From: Pelecanus crispus
Taxonomy: Eukaryota > Chordata > Aves > Pelecaniformes > Pelecanidae
Assembly (NCBI RefSeq): GCF_030463565.1
Contig: NC_134643.1
Location: 219,222,583-219,286,582, forward strand
DNA: 64,000 bases
Reading direction: 5' to 3'
Under the pieces are notes generated by a model. It was given only the letters and a program-made list of their open reading frames with translations, searched no databases and had not been told where the DNA came from. Each line of letters opens with the position of its first letter. Positions within the stretch are counted from its first letter, which is position 1. A program made the translations under genes and the position numbers. This document shows, one piece after another, positions 13,300 through 23,430 of the stretch.

Positions 13300-14374
13300 T
13301 ACATTATGGTCGCATCCAGAGGGCAGGGGTCAATGGCTTGATGTTCACATGGAGACCGGTGACAAGTGGAATCCCTCAGGGGTCCGTACTGGGACCAGTG
13401 CTGTTTAGTATTTTCATCAATGACATAGACAGTGGGATCGAGTGCACCCTCAGCAAGTTTGCAGACGACACCAAGCTGAGTGGTGCAGTTGACACGCCAG
13501 AAGGACAAGATGTCATCCAGAGGGACCTGGGCAAGCTGGAGAGGTGGGCCTGTGTGAGCCTCATGAGGTTCAACAAGGCCAAGTGCAAGGTTCTGCACCT
13601 GGCATGGGGCAGACCCCCGATATCAGTACAGGCTGGGGGACGAAGGGATTGAGAGCAGCCCTGCTGAGAAGGACTTGGGGGCACTGGTGGATGAAAACCT
13701 GGACATGAACCGGCAATGTGCTCTTGCAGCCCAGAAGGCCAACTGTATCCTGGGCTGCATCAAAAGCAGCGTGGCCAGCAGGTGGAGGGAGGTGATTCTG
13801 CCCCTCTACTCTGCTCTGGTGAGACCTCATCTGGAGTACTGCATCCAGCTCTGGGGCCCTCAGCACAAGAAGGACATGGACCTGTTGGAGCGGGTCCAGA
13901 GGAGGGCCACAAAAATGATCTGAGGGCTGGAGCACCTCTCCTATGAGGCCAGGCTGAGAGAGTTGGGGTTGTTCAGCCTGGAGAAGAGAAGGCTGCGGGG
14001 AGACCTTATTGCAGCCTTTCAATACTTAAAGGGGGCCTATAGGAAGGATGGGGAGAATCTTTTTAGCGAGGCCTGTTGTGACAGGACAAGGAGTAATGGT
14101 TTTAAACTAAAGGAAGGTAGATTTAGGCTGGATATAAGGAAGAATTTTTTTACAATGAGGGTGGTGAAGCACTGGAACAGGTTGCCCAGAGAGGTAGTGG
14201 AGGCCCCATCCCTGGCAACATTCAAGGTCAGGTTAGATGGGGCTCTGAGCAACCTGATCTGGTTAAAGCTGTCCCTGCTCCCTGCAGGGGGGTTGGGCTA
14301 GATGACCTCTAAAGGTCCCTTCCAACCCAAAGCATTCTATGATTCTCTTGATTCTATTGATTCTATGATTCTCT
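13300..14374 (+). mobile_element. CR1 LINE, 5'-truncated, about 1.1 kb
   Basis: A 5'-truncated CR1 non-LTR retrotransposon. It holds the C-terminal part of the ORF2 reverse transcriptase, including the [13 protein letters not shown] block and the catalytic FADD motif (13458-13469), then the thumb/C-terminal region and the 3' end with CTAGATGACCTCTAAAGGTC and imperfect ATTCTATG/ATTCTCTTG repeats (about 14333-14374). The coding frame is broken, so it is a dead copy. CR1 is the dominant LINE of bird genomes and is normally found as such 5' truncations. Confidence 0.95.
13330..14301 (+). pseudogene. CR1 ORF2 reverse transcriptase remnant (broken)
   Basis: This is the coding relic inside the CR1 copy. 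The first part (13330-13652) carries the RT palm segment with the FADD active-site pair. The frame then shifts around 13610-13660, and the continuation runs in another frame through the region with [10 protein letters not shown] and [14 protein letters not shown] at 13921-13923 interrupts it just before the GLEHLSYEA block, after which it stays open to about 14301 through RLDIRKNFF. One frameshift plus one stop, and the absence of the N-terminal endonuclease, mean it cannot encode an active protein. Confidence 0.9.
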
Positions 14375-14897
14375 TGTGTGGCAGGGGGAGGAAGCTTACA
14401 ACATCAAGACTGTTCATCAGCTGTGGGCACTTTCTAGGTTTGGTCTAGAATAAGGACCAAAATTTGGAGATGCCTGGGGAGATTAAGAGATGGGGCAATG
14501 GCTGAGAGGCATAGGGTCCCAGAAAGAAATATGTGCGGCTGCGTATCATCATCAAAGTAGCTTGTTTGTCTCCCCCTTCATTTTCATTTCTCAGATCCCA
14601 CAGTCCCATCTGGTGAAGTTCACCTGTTCATTCTTCTTTTCCAAAGGGGTATGAGCAGTTTTCCCTAAGGAAAAAAACTCCACAACTGACTCCCATTGAA
14701 ACGCCATGGCTTTGCTTTGATTATTTATCAGTCTACTATTTCATGTGCCAGTTGTCCTGAGCGTTTCATGTTTGGATATTGGTGGTGGTCAGGAATTGGT
14801 TTTTTATTCAGCTCCCTAGGATGTGTTCATTCTGCTGTAGGGACAGCAGGAGCATTGCAGCAAGTCAGTTGTGTTCAGCCAGCCTTTCTCATATGCA
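14375..14897. other. Spacer between two CR1 copies, no gene recognised
   Basis: Unique-looking sequence. An open frame starting at 14696 runs into the next CR1, but its upstream part has no recognisable homology and is probably chance. Confidence 0.5.
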
Positions 14898-15425
14898 AAG
14901 GTGCACTGGTGAGGCCGCACCTGGAATACTGTGTCCAGTTTTGGGCCCCTCAATACAAGAAAGACATTGAGGTGCTGGAGCGTGTCCAGAGAAGGGCAAC
15001 AAAGCTGGTGAAGGGTCTGGAGCACAGGCCTTATGAGGAGTGGCTGAATGAACTGGGGTTGTTTAGCCTGGAGAAGAGGAGGCTGAGGGGAGACCTTATC
15101 GCTCTCTACAACTCCCTGAAAGGAGGTTGTAGTGAGGTGGGTGTTGGTCTCTTCTCCCAAGTAGTTAACGATAGGATGAGAGGAAATGGGCTCAAGCTGC
15201 GCCAGGGGAGATTTAGATTGGATATTAGGAAAAATTTCTTCATGGAAGGGTAATCAAGCATTGGAACAGGCTGCCCAGAGAGGTGGTTGAGTCACTATCC
15301 CTGGAAGTGTTCAAAAAGCGGGTAGATGTAGCACTTTGGGACATGGTTTAGTGGGCATGGTGGTGTTGGGTTGAGGAATGGACTGATGATCTTAGAGGTC
15401 TTTTCCAATCTTAATGATTCCTAGT
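14898..15425 (+). mobile_element. CR1 LINE, 5'-truncated, about 0.53 kb
   Basis: A second CR1 copy in the same orientation, starting within the ORF2 C-terminal region ([10 protein letters not shown]) and running to a 3' end with GATGATCTTAGAGGTCTTTT and a decayed terminal octamer. Its sequence differs clearly from the 13.3 kb copy (for example [10 protein letters not shown] against the other copy's [10 protein letters not shown]), so it is an independent insertion of another subfamily rather than a local duplication. Confidence 0.93.
14900..15340 (+). pseudogene. CR1 ORF2 C-terminal remnant (broken)
   Basis: The relic reads in one frame from about 14900 to 15250 through [10 protein letters not shown] and RLDIRKNFF. 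It then terminates early at TTCATGGAAGGGTAATCAAG, where CR1 copies normally continue in frame, which points to a small deletion. It keeps only the last part of ORF2 and no RT active site. Confidence 0.85.
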
Positions 15426-15500
15426 TTTTACTTTCATTATAAATAATCCAGCCACCAAGCCAGGAAATATGAAATTGCTACTCTACCCTTAATTAGTTTT
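15426..15500. other. Short spacer between two CR1 3' ends
   Basis: About 75 bases of AT-rich sequence separate the end of the 14.9 kb CR1 from another CR1 tail. No feature is seen. Confidence 0.5.
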
Positions 15501-15577
15501 GTGGTGGACTTGGTAATGTTAGGTTAATGGATGATCTTAAAGGTCTTTTCCAACCTAAACGATTCTATGATTCTATA
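15501..15577 (+). mobile_element. CR1 LINE 3' tail fragment
   Basis: GGATGATCTTAAAGGTCTTT then CCAACCTAAACGATTCTATG ATTCTAT is a near-perfect CR1 3' end in sense orientation. It is very short and better preserved than the tail of the CR1 just upstream, so it is probably a separate, younger insertion. Confidence 0.88.
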
Positions 15578-18084
15578 TATTTTCCAGGGCAGTCCCCCCA
15601 GTTACCCTGAAATGGAAAAGGGGCATGATGGCTCCAGGCATACTGCTGACCACCTATGGTAAGTTTGGCTGTGTACAAACAACTGGCAACACTTTTCTTA
15701 TTATGACAAAAAGGTACCTATAGCCAATCTGTGTCACTGCTGTACGCAGCTCTGCATCACCCAATTCTGACCTGTAGGTTTTTACCTTTTAAAATCAGGA
15801 CCTTTGTGCAGATACACCCTGCAAATGTATTTTCTCTAGATGAACAACACACTATACTCCTCCGTGCTGGTGGTTTGCAGTTAGCATTGCTGTAATCTGC
15901 TCTCTGTGCCCACCAAACAGTGGTCCAGACACATATGAAGCCCATTGTCCTCTATTGCATAGGTGTGAGGAAAGGGAAAGGAAAGAGGCTCCATGCAGGG
16001 GCAAAGTCAGGCCACCGAAGGGGCTTTTGCTTTCTCTGTGAGCACTTTTAGGAGAGGACAGGCCTGTCCCTGAGTGAAGTGAGGCAGTGGGGAAAGCCTC
16101 ATGAATACAGGCTGTTGGAGTTTGGATGCAAACAGCTTGTGTTTTGCAGGTAGAAAGGTGGCCAAGCTGGTTCCTTGGGAGAGATTTAAGTAGCACAGGT
16201 GTGGAAGATGGACAAGAAAATTTGGGAGGTGATTCCAAACCTAATGGAATCAGGCTTGGATGCAGCAGGTAGGTAGGTATAGCAACAATGGTGAGAGGAG
16301 GCAATGAACCAATGGGGAGGATAATGTCATTGCCAGGGCTAAGGAGAAGAGGCAGTGGTAGAAGGCTTAACAAATTAGAGTATTTACTCTTTCCTTGCAG
16401 GTCTGGGCAACTGAATGCATTTGGCGCAGGAAAATTGCCTGTCACTCCAGAACTGCGTTTGTGACACTTAATAAAGGTGGAAGTAAGGCTGGCTGAGATT
16501 ATTCTGAATTTCCATACTGTTCATAATTCAGGTGAACATCAGGGATTTCAGAAAGACCGTGCCTCTACCCTTGCCTGTCCATGTGGTACATGCATATGCA
16601 AAAATGTACATTCCCTAGAGAATTCACAAATCAGATAAAAGAGAGAAGAAAAACTGTGTTTTTTTTTTCTTTCACAGTGCTAATCACCATGGTATCCAAG
16701 TGCCTATTTTTTAGGCTTGCATAAATCATCATTGCTTTTGTAACAGCCTCCTGGGGAAAGTTTTGTCTAATTTATTGGGACTCACTCTCATAGAGGGAGT
16801 AACACCAGGTGGGCAGGAGCAGGCTGGCAGGCAGGAGCAGTTGGTGCTGTGCTCCAGTAATTCCTGCTGCCCTCCAGAGCCCCCCAGCCCAGGGGAGGGC
16901 TGTGGAGGGAGAGCCATGGATGCGGATAGGGCAGGCGAGGGGTGCATCCCTCGGCATGTGGTGTGCTCCCCTGCGGTGGGGAGAGCTGAGAAATGCTGCC
17001 TGCTGTGTCCTAGCATAGCTAGAAACAGCATTCCTTATCCTCATATGAAACCAGCAGACTAACTTTCCTTTGCTGACTTGATGCCTTACTTTAGCCAGAC
17101 TCTTTCTTTTGGGTAACTACAGATTGTTTTTCTTCCTGTGTCTTTGTCTCGATGCCTCTTGTAACCTCTCTGCCAGAGGAATTGATAGAACTGCCTTGTG
17201 CTGTTCACGCCGGATCTACTTTTAAATGATTTTCTGAAGTCTGGGAGCAAAATTATGGTATGTTTGGAGCTACATACAAAGTGTCCAGGTGTCAAGGGAT
17301 TTAAGGATTTGAAAATATATGGGCTACGTTGAAGGTAATCCTTTGAATATTAAAAGCAGAAAACCTGCCAGGACACTTTGCATAAACACGCTATATAATC
17401 TGTGAAGTAATTCCAAGGTGCCTGTTACCATGGCACCTCTTGGTAAAGCTTAGTAATATTAACAGAAAAACAGTGATGGTGGGTTAAAGCAAGAATTGCA
17501 GCTCTGGGCTCAGGCGCACAGTTGCTATACCTCGGCTGACCGTGTACTGAAGTGTACATGGCTGTGATTATTTTCTTACTCCATCACAAATGCAGGTTAA
17601 AACTCATCATCTTAAACCTCTTGCAGGGAGGTTTTAATTTGATCTTGCCTCATAACTGAAACCCAGCCACTGCCAGTTGTGCTGCTTGACTGGGGCTCAC
17701 AGTCCCATGGTCTAGTCTGGTCCATCAAACCTTGGTGACTTGGCTGAGTCTCTGCAGTGGATCAGAATTCACATTGGAGCTCCCTTTGGGGCTTGGGTAA
17801 CTCCCAAGAGGTGGGATTCAGCTGACTGAGTGTAAGTATCTGCTTCTGAGCTGGTGCCCTTCCATTTGTTAAGAATGGAGAGAAATTGGCTCCTCTGGGT
17901 ATGGTATATCTCATTCTAAAGTAAATCTTTAAAATAAGTCAACTGAAATGTATCCTAAACCCAGTTTTTCCTTTACTGGCTATGAAGGAAACCTTGAATC
18001 GTTAGCTCTGTTAGTGTAGGCAACCATATTACAGACATTTCCACAACTCAGTTAACCAGATGGAGGCTTTTAGTGTAATTAGAG
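15578..18084. other. Intergenic sequence, no gene recognised
   Basis: It contains a 197-codon minus frame (16445-15852) and paired frames on both strands near 16.76-17.06 kb. These are in locally GC-rich DNA, have low-complexity Pro/Ser/Leu composition and match no family I know. I do not call them genes. Confidence 0.5.
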
Positions 18085-18920
18085 ATGCTCTAGGGACCTG
18101 AGACAGCTGCATGGCATTGGCAGGGTTGACATGAGGCCAGTAGGAGACACATGTCTTTCAAGAGTGGCAGCTGGAGGCCAGGTTGCAGAGTCTCAAATGG
18201 TACTGAACGCTGATTGCTGGAAACTAAATAGGGTCCTTTGGGTGGGGTATAGCTCCAGACTAAGACATTTAAAGTTAGGTATCTTCAGGCAAGTGTCTGC
18301 ATGTTAACTTGGTCTCTAAGCACCCAGGATGTACCATAAGAGCTCATCTCAGCTGCTCATACATAGGTATCCAGTACCATTTGAGATGTCCCACTGTTCC
18401 CACCTTGCTTCCAGCTGCTGTTCCAGAAATATTTAAATGCTGCATCATATCAGTGCACATCTCGGACACCCTAGGGTGTATCAAGTAGCAGAGGACATCC
18501 TGATGAACTGAAACCTAGCCCTAGTCAAGACAGTCAGTGGATCCCAGAAAGTAAATTGTTTCACCTCAAAGCAGACACCCAGTAGCTGGCCAGCTGAATC
18601 ACTCTTCAGGGGCCATTGACTATGGAATCACTCTCCATTGATATCAGGGGAATTTAAACATCTAGGGCTCAATTCAGTGGCCCACTCATAAACATCTATG
18701 GTTTCTGAGGGGCTCTAGGGCATCTGAAACATCTGCATGGGGTTGGCAAATGTGATGCATAACTTATAGGAGACCTGTGCCCTTCTGAACCAGCAGCTGA
18801 GTAAACAGCTGAGGTACCCAGCAGGTAAAGTACCTTAAGGTGTCTCGAATGACTCTAGACATCTATGTGCAAGCAACTGCACAGGTGTAGACACCTAAAT
18901 GGAGATGGCTGAGTGTCTTA
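18085..18920. repeat. Degenerate internally repeated segment, possibly old mobile element
   Basis: The segment at about 18088-18195 (CTCTAGGGACCTGAGACAGC, CTGCATGGCATTGGCAGG, AGTAGGAGACACATGT) is recognisably similar to about 18712-18812 (CTCTAGGGCATCTGAAACAT, CTGCATGGGGTTGGCAAA, ATAGGAGACCTGTG), in the same orientation and about 625 bases apart. The segment between them shares words such as TAGGTATC and ACACCTAAAT. Two diverged direct copies suggest an ancient repeat or LTR remnant. The family was not identified. Confidence 0.4.
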
Positions 18921-21900
18921 TTGAATCGTTATCTTAAAGACAGATACAACAAATCTCACTCTTTACACTTTTCTCAGCCCTAGTTACTCCCTTGTGGAAT
19001 GAAAGCAGAAATATATACTGTTGTCTCTGTGGTTTGTTCTGTGGCTTAAGCCAATAAAGTTTGTAAAAGTATATATGAGCAATATATTGTTATGATGGTT
19101 CATGAGAGAGGTTGGAAAGATTCAGTTCTTGCCTTTACTTTTTTGACATGGCTGGTGATACAAGTTTTGCCAAAATGTACAAAGGACAAGACCCTTGGGT
19201 CTGTCAGAGGTGGAGACGATACATCAAATACGTGCTTTGATGGGGCCACAGCTCACTGTCTGTGCAATTATCTCCTGTGACCATTTGTGGTTATTGCCCA
19301 GTCTTGATTTGCTGCCAACCTGCTAACTCTCTCCTTTCCCTCAGACTCATTCCATTTTATTTCATCACCTTCCAAAGAAAAGGCTTTGATTGCGGTTTGG
19401 ATACTGAAGAAGAAGGCAGCCGCTTCAGTCTCCCCTCTGCCACATTAGCTTCATAATATTCTCCTTACCCATGGCATCTCATCCTATGGTACAATAATTT
19501 TTGTAAAAAATCTGCACCCGGTTATAATGCATATTTACCTGTAACATCTCACTGTAGTTAAATAGTTTGTTCATGAGTTGTGTTTGAATATTTGTAGCAT
19601 TTTGCCTTGATTTTGTTTTTTTTTGTTCCCTCAGAAAATCCCAGTTTTGTTTTTAAGGTTTCAGTCAATTGACTTCATTATGAATTCCACTAGAAATGCA
19701 AATAATTTGATATTTTTTATTTGAAATTTTATTATTGATACTAATATTTGATTATTTGTCATTTGTTTTACTGGTTTTCAACAGATGGACACTTTCCAGG
19801 TGAAAAAAGGAGATGGTAGAGAGTTTTGATTCTGATAGATCCATGTCCTGGGACGCGCCATCATGTTCCAGAATGAGCTGAGGCATTGCTAAATTATGAA
19901 CACTATAATCCAGCCTGCAGGGTAAATCAGCTGCACTGCGTCTTTCAAGAGATACTGCAGCAGCTCAGGCAGCCAAAGATTTCAAAACATGTTCAACATC
20001 AGTGGTTCCAGTGAGAAATGAAAATCTTCTCACAAAAAACTTCGATTATGCAGAAACTGATTTTTTCTTAATCAAAAATATTTTGATGGAAATTCCCTAT
20101 TGCTCTCCTGAGAAGGAGAGTTATCATGGGGCTGGAAACTGCGAATGATGTTAACATATCAGTGATGTGATTCAGGGCTAGTGTGAATTTCATTGTAGAT
20201 TTTCTGATTCTTCATGATGATGCATCCAGATGTGCCAGGGTTGGTGAAAGAAGTGGAATGTTATTTTCTGCTGAGGAGCACCATACTGTTGCCCCGCTAG
20301 GCAATTCCTGAGGCATAGAGTCTTTGTGACATTTTGTGGTTTTCTATTAACGAGGAGTCCTAGATTTTGCTCAAAGTAGTCCATTTAAATTTCACCTTTG
20401 TTTTTCTGGACATTTTAACTCCTCCTGCCTCACCTGCCCCAACCTCCTTCAGGCAATCCAGGTTCAGCTCAAAGTCTTGTGCAGCCCAGATTGCTCAGAG
20501 GCAAAAGCACGATGATAGTGTGTGGAAATCTTTGTGTTCCCAGAGGAGGTCAAGGACAGATTCCAACTCTAACTCTGCTACCCAAGTGGCTGAGACATTA
20601 AATTTCAGATTTTGTTCAAATTTGGTATAAGAGCATTTTAGAACACAGAAAAGCAGAAGGTTTATAAATCCTTACATATCACTGGGGAATATTGGATGGC
20701 TTGAGTGCTCAAAACATGGGAGTCTGGAAAGAAACACTGAATGAAAAGCTATTTTTATACAGAACGGAAAGACACTGCAATATACAATAATTCCTTGTGA
20801 ATCATGTAATTGGTAGTTTGTAAGCAAAATAAAAGGCAATCTATTTTGTTAACAATGTGTAGGAATTAATTTTTACTTTGATAATAGAGCAACCTCCTGC
20901 AAATGTCGTGGCAGAATGTTTCACTAGTAGACAAAGGAAACTTCCTTTGCTGCCAGTCAGATTCTTTTGCTTCTGAATGACACAGAGGATGATTTCAATG
21001 CTTTGCTGTGGGTTGCCAGCAAGAATCTGTGCAATCTCAGTTTGCAAGAGATAAGATGAATTTTTGCATTCTTGGTGCAAAACAAGGGGCTCTTCCATAG
21101 GAGGAGACACCAGGGCTGTCTTTCCTTGTAGGACTGTCTTGTTTTCTTAATTTTTCTTACTACCACTACAAAAAAAATTCTTACACTACTTAACAGCAGT
21201 ATATGTTGATGAATGGGAGAACAGGTTTTGGCATCCTTTACTAGTTCATCAAACCTAGCAGTAGATGATGCTTCTAAATACTGGAAAATATCCCTAACAT
21301 GCCAGCTGTGCAGTGATCAGTGAAAAGAGTTTTTTCCTGATTCCAGGACAAATAGCCTAAAGGAAGAGATTTGACTGTCCTTATCTTAACACATGTTAAA
21401 CATTAGTGGTGAGAAAGTTCCCCAACCCTTTCAAAAATCTGTTCGTGGGAGCAAGCATAGGACAGAGCTGGAATATTTTCCAGAATTGATTCTTGACCAT
21501 TATGAATTGAATCTTCTTTTTGTCAGAAGCTGGGTTTTCTGGGGTTATCAAGGGGGAGACTGGCATGTGATAGTATTCTGAACCTGCTGCTGTTCCCTGG
21601 AAAGCTAGAGGCAAAATTTTTGACTAATTTCAGAAGGAACAGTGGTAGGTTGTCTGCATCAATATTTTGCTGTCGTCCAGCCTGCTCCTATATCCCCAAA
21701 GGTCTTCTAGTGATTTCATTTATGAATCAATATGATTTACTTATTAACCAGAAATGTTCTGTAGTAAAATTTTACTGCAGCTAGCTGAGTTAGTGCCATT
21801 ATCATTAAGTTATACGATTCCATGCATCCATGGGGCTGTGTTCTTGCTGGAGCAAACACTGGGGAATACCCTGACCCATCCTAAGGGCTCCCTGAAGTAA

Positions 21901-23118
21901 GCTAAGCTGGCAATAACAGTCTCATCCTTATCTAGCTGAATTTTCCTAACAGGACAGTAAAGGAAAGAAGTATTTTCATAAATACCTTTCATGGATAATA
22001 GGTACAAATTTCCTTCTCATTGTCTTAATTTAGTATCGTGATTGATAATGAACAAGTGCATTTGTGTTTATAAAAAGAGTAATTTTCTTCAGCATGTCTT
22101 TGATTTGCAGTAGGTTCAAATCATAATCAGCGATTCTTGTCCTTCAACTGCTACGTGAGAGGTGACCTCCTTTGGCCAACGCTGTTCAAGTCCACCAAGT
22201 GTTCTTTGGACGTACCGAATGGATGGAGGTCCTCAGGGGCTCATTTCTTTCTCTGAGATGTTACAGAGTTCGGGTGGGAGGTTCCCACTTAGCTGATTAG
22301 GCGTGTTTAGGTGCTTAATGAGTGCTGCAGTTAACATCAGGGTGCCATTAGATTTTTATGTACTGACAAGCTTAGAGGGCCCTGGACAGCCATCAGTCTG
22401 AGCAGTGCTCTTGGATCTAGGCAATAAATTCCACCCAAATCTTGGAAACCAATGTAGGTAATTTGAATACCATTCAGTGCTCCCAGTTCTTACTCGGATG
22501 CCAAATGGCCTGCGGTTGAGCTGTTACAGCAAAATAAAAGCAGTATAATGGCTGGGGATCCAGGGCCATCACTGTAGCTAATCCTGTTGCACATTCCTTA
22601 GGATCCAGTCTGGTGGCCTAAAGTCTCACTGTGGAGCTGCTGGCCTAGTTTTGGGCAACCTGAGGCTTTAAAAGTCGTAACAGGTGGCTGTGTGACTCCT
22701 TGAGGTGGGCTGGATGGTTTCAGGTCTTCCTCTGCTGCCAGACAGAGGGGACTGGATCTTGTCTGGCAGACATTGTACATTGAGATTGTAGCCCTATTTG
22801 CACGCTGCTTGTTATGGAGAATTTACTTTGGTTCTTCCTTGTTATCTTCCTTTATCTAAAATAAGAGTAATTCAGGGTGGAAATGTATTTCCACAGACTA
22901 CACAGCAATACAGAATAGATCTGTACTATAGTGACACACATAAAAGAGTTAGTAGTGCTCTGATGCAGATTAAGTAGGTGCTTCCCCAGCTCCTTGCAAA
23001 AAATAACTACAGAATTTAAATTTTGAGTTGCAAAACAAGAAACTGAATCTCATGTTACATTGCCATAAGAAAAAAAAAAAAAAAAATTGAAGCCATAGCT
23101 TCAATGTATGTGACTCTA
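18921..23118. other. Intergenic sequence, no gene recognised
   Basis: AT-rich, with short chance frames only. It includes an A17 run at 23070-23086 shortly before the next CR1. No exon or RNA gene was identified. Confidence 0.55.
23070..23086. repeat. Poly(A) tract (A17)
   Basis: Seventeen uninterrupted A residues. CR1 does not end in poly(A), so this is not the tail of the neighbouring CR1. Confidence 0.8.
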
Positions 23119-23430
23119 AGAATCATAGGATCATAAAATAATTTAGGTTGGAAGGGAGCTCTGGAGGTCATATGGTTTGACCTCCCACTCAGAATGGGTC
23201 CATGTAGAGCAGGTAGCTCAGTCAAGTCCAGTCTTATTAGTATCCCAGTTTCAGTGTTTGACCACCCTTGTAGTAAAAAAAATTTCCATATATCTAATTG
23301 GAGATTCCCATGATGCATCTTGTGTCCATCACCTTTTGTCATATCATTGTGCATCTCTTAGAAGAGTCTGTCTCCATCTTCTCTATGCTCTTCTATTACA
23401 CAGCTGTAGATAGCAGTAAGATCTGTAAGA
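23119..23430 (-). mobile_element. CR1 LINE fragment, 3' end, antisense
   Basis: The segment starts with AGAATCATAGGATCATAAAA and TTTAGGTTGGAAGGGAGCTC, the reverse-complemented CR1 3' end, and continues into the ORF2 C-terminal region read on the minus strand (residues LDIWKFFLLQGWSNTE, usual form LDIRKFF). It is diverged, with internal deletions and stops. The 5' limit near 23430 is approximate. Confidence 0.85.

Noticed and set aside
14696-14897. N-terminal part of a 185-codon frame running into a CR1
   Set aside because: Only the part from about 14900 is CR1 ORF2. The upstream part is flanking sequence that happens to be in frame.
15852-16445. 197-codon minus-strand frame with many Pro/Leu/Ser residues
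   Set aside because: No domain, no splice or promoter cue, and composition expected from a purine-rich opposite strand. Not recognised as any family.
16729-17062. Overlapping frames on both strands in a GC-rich patch
   Set aside because: Four frames are open at once, which points to base composition rather than coding. No homology recognised.
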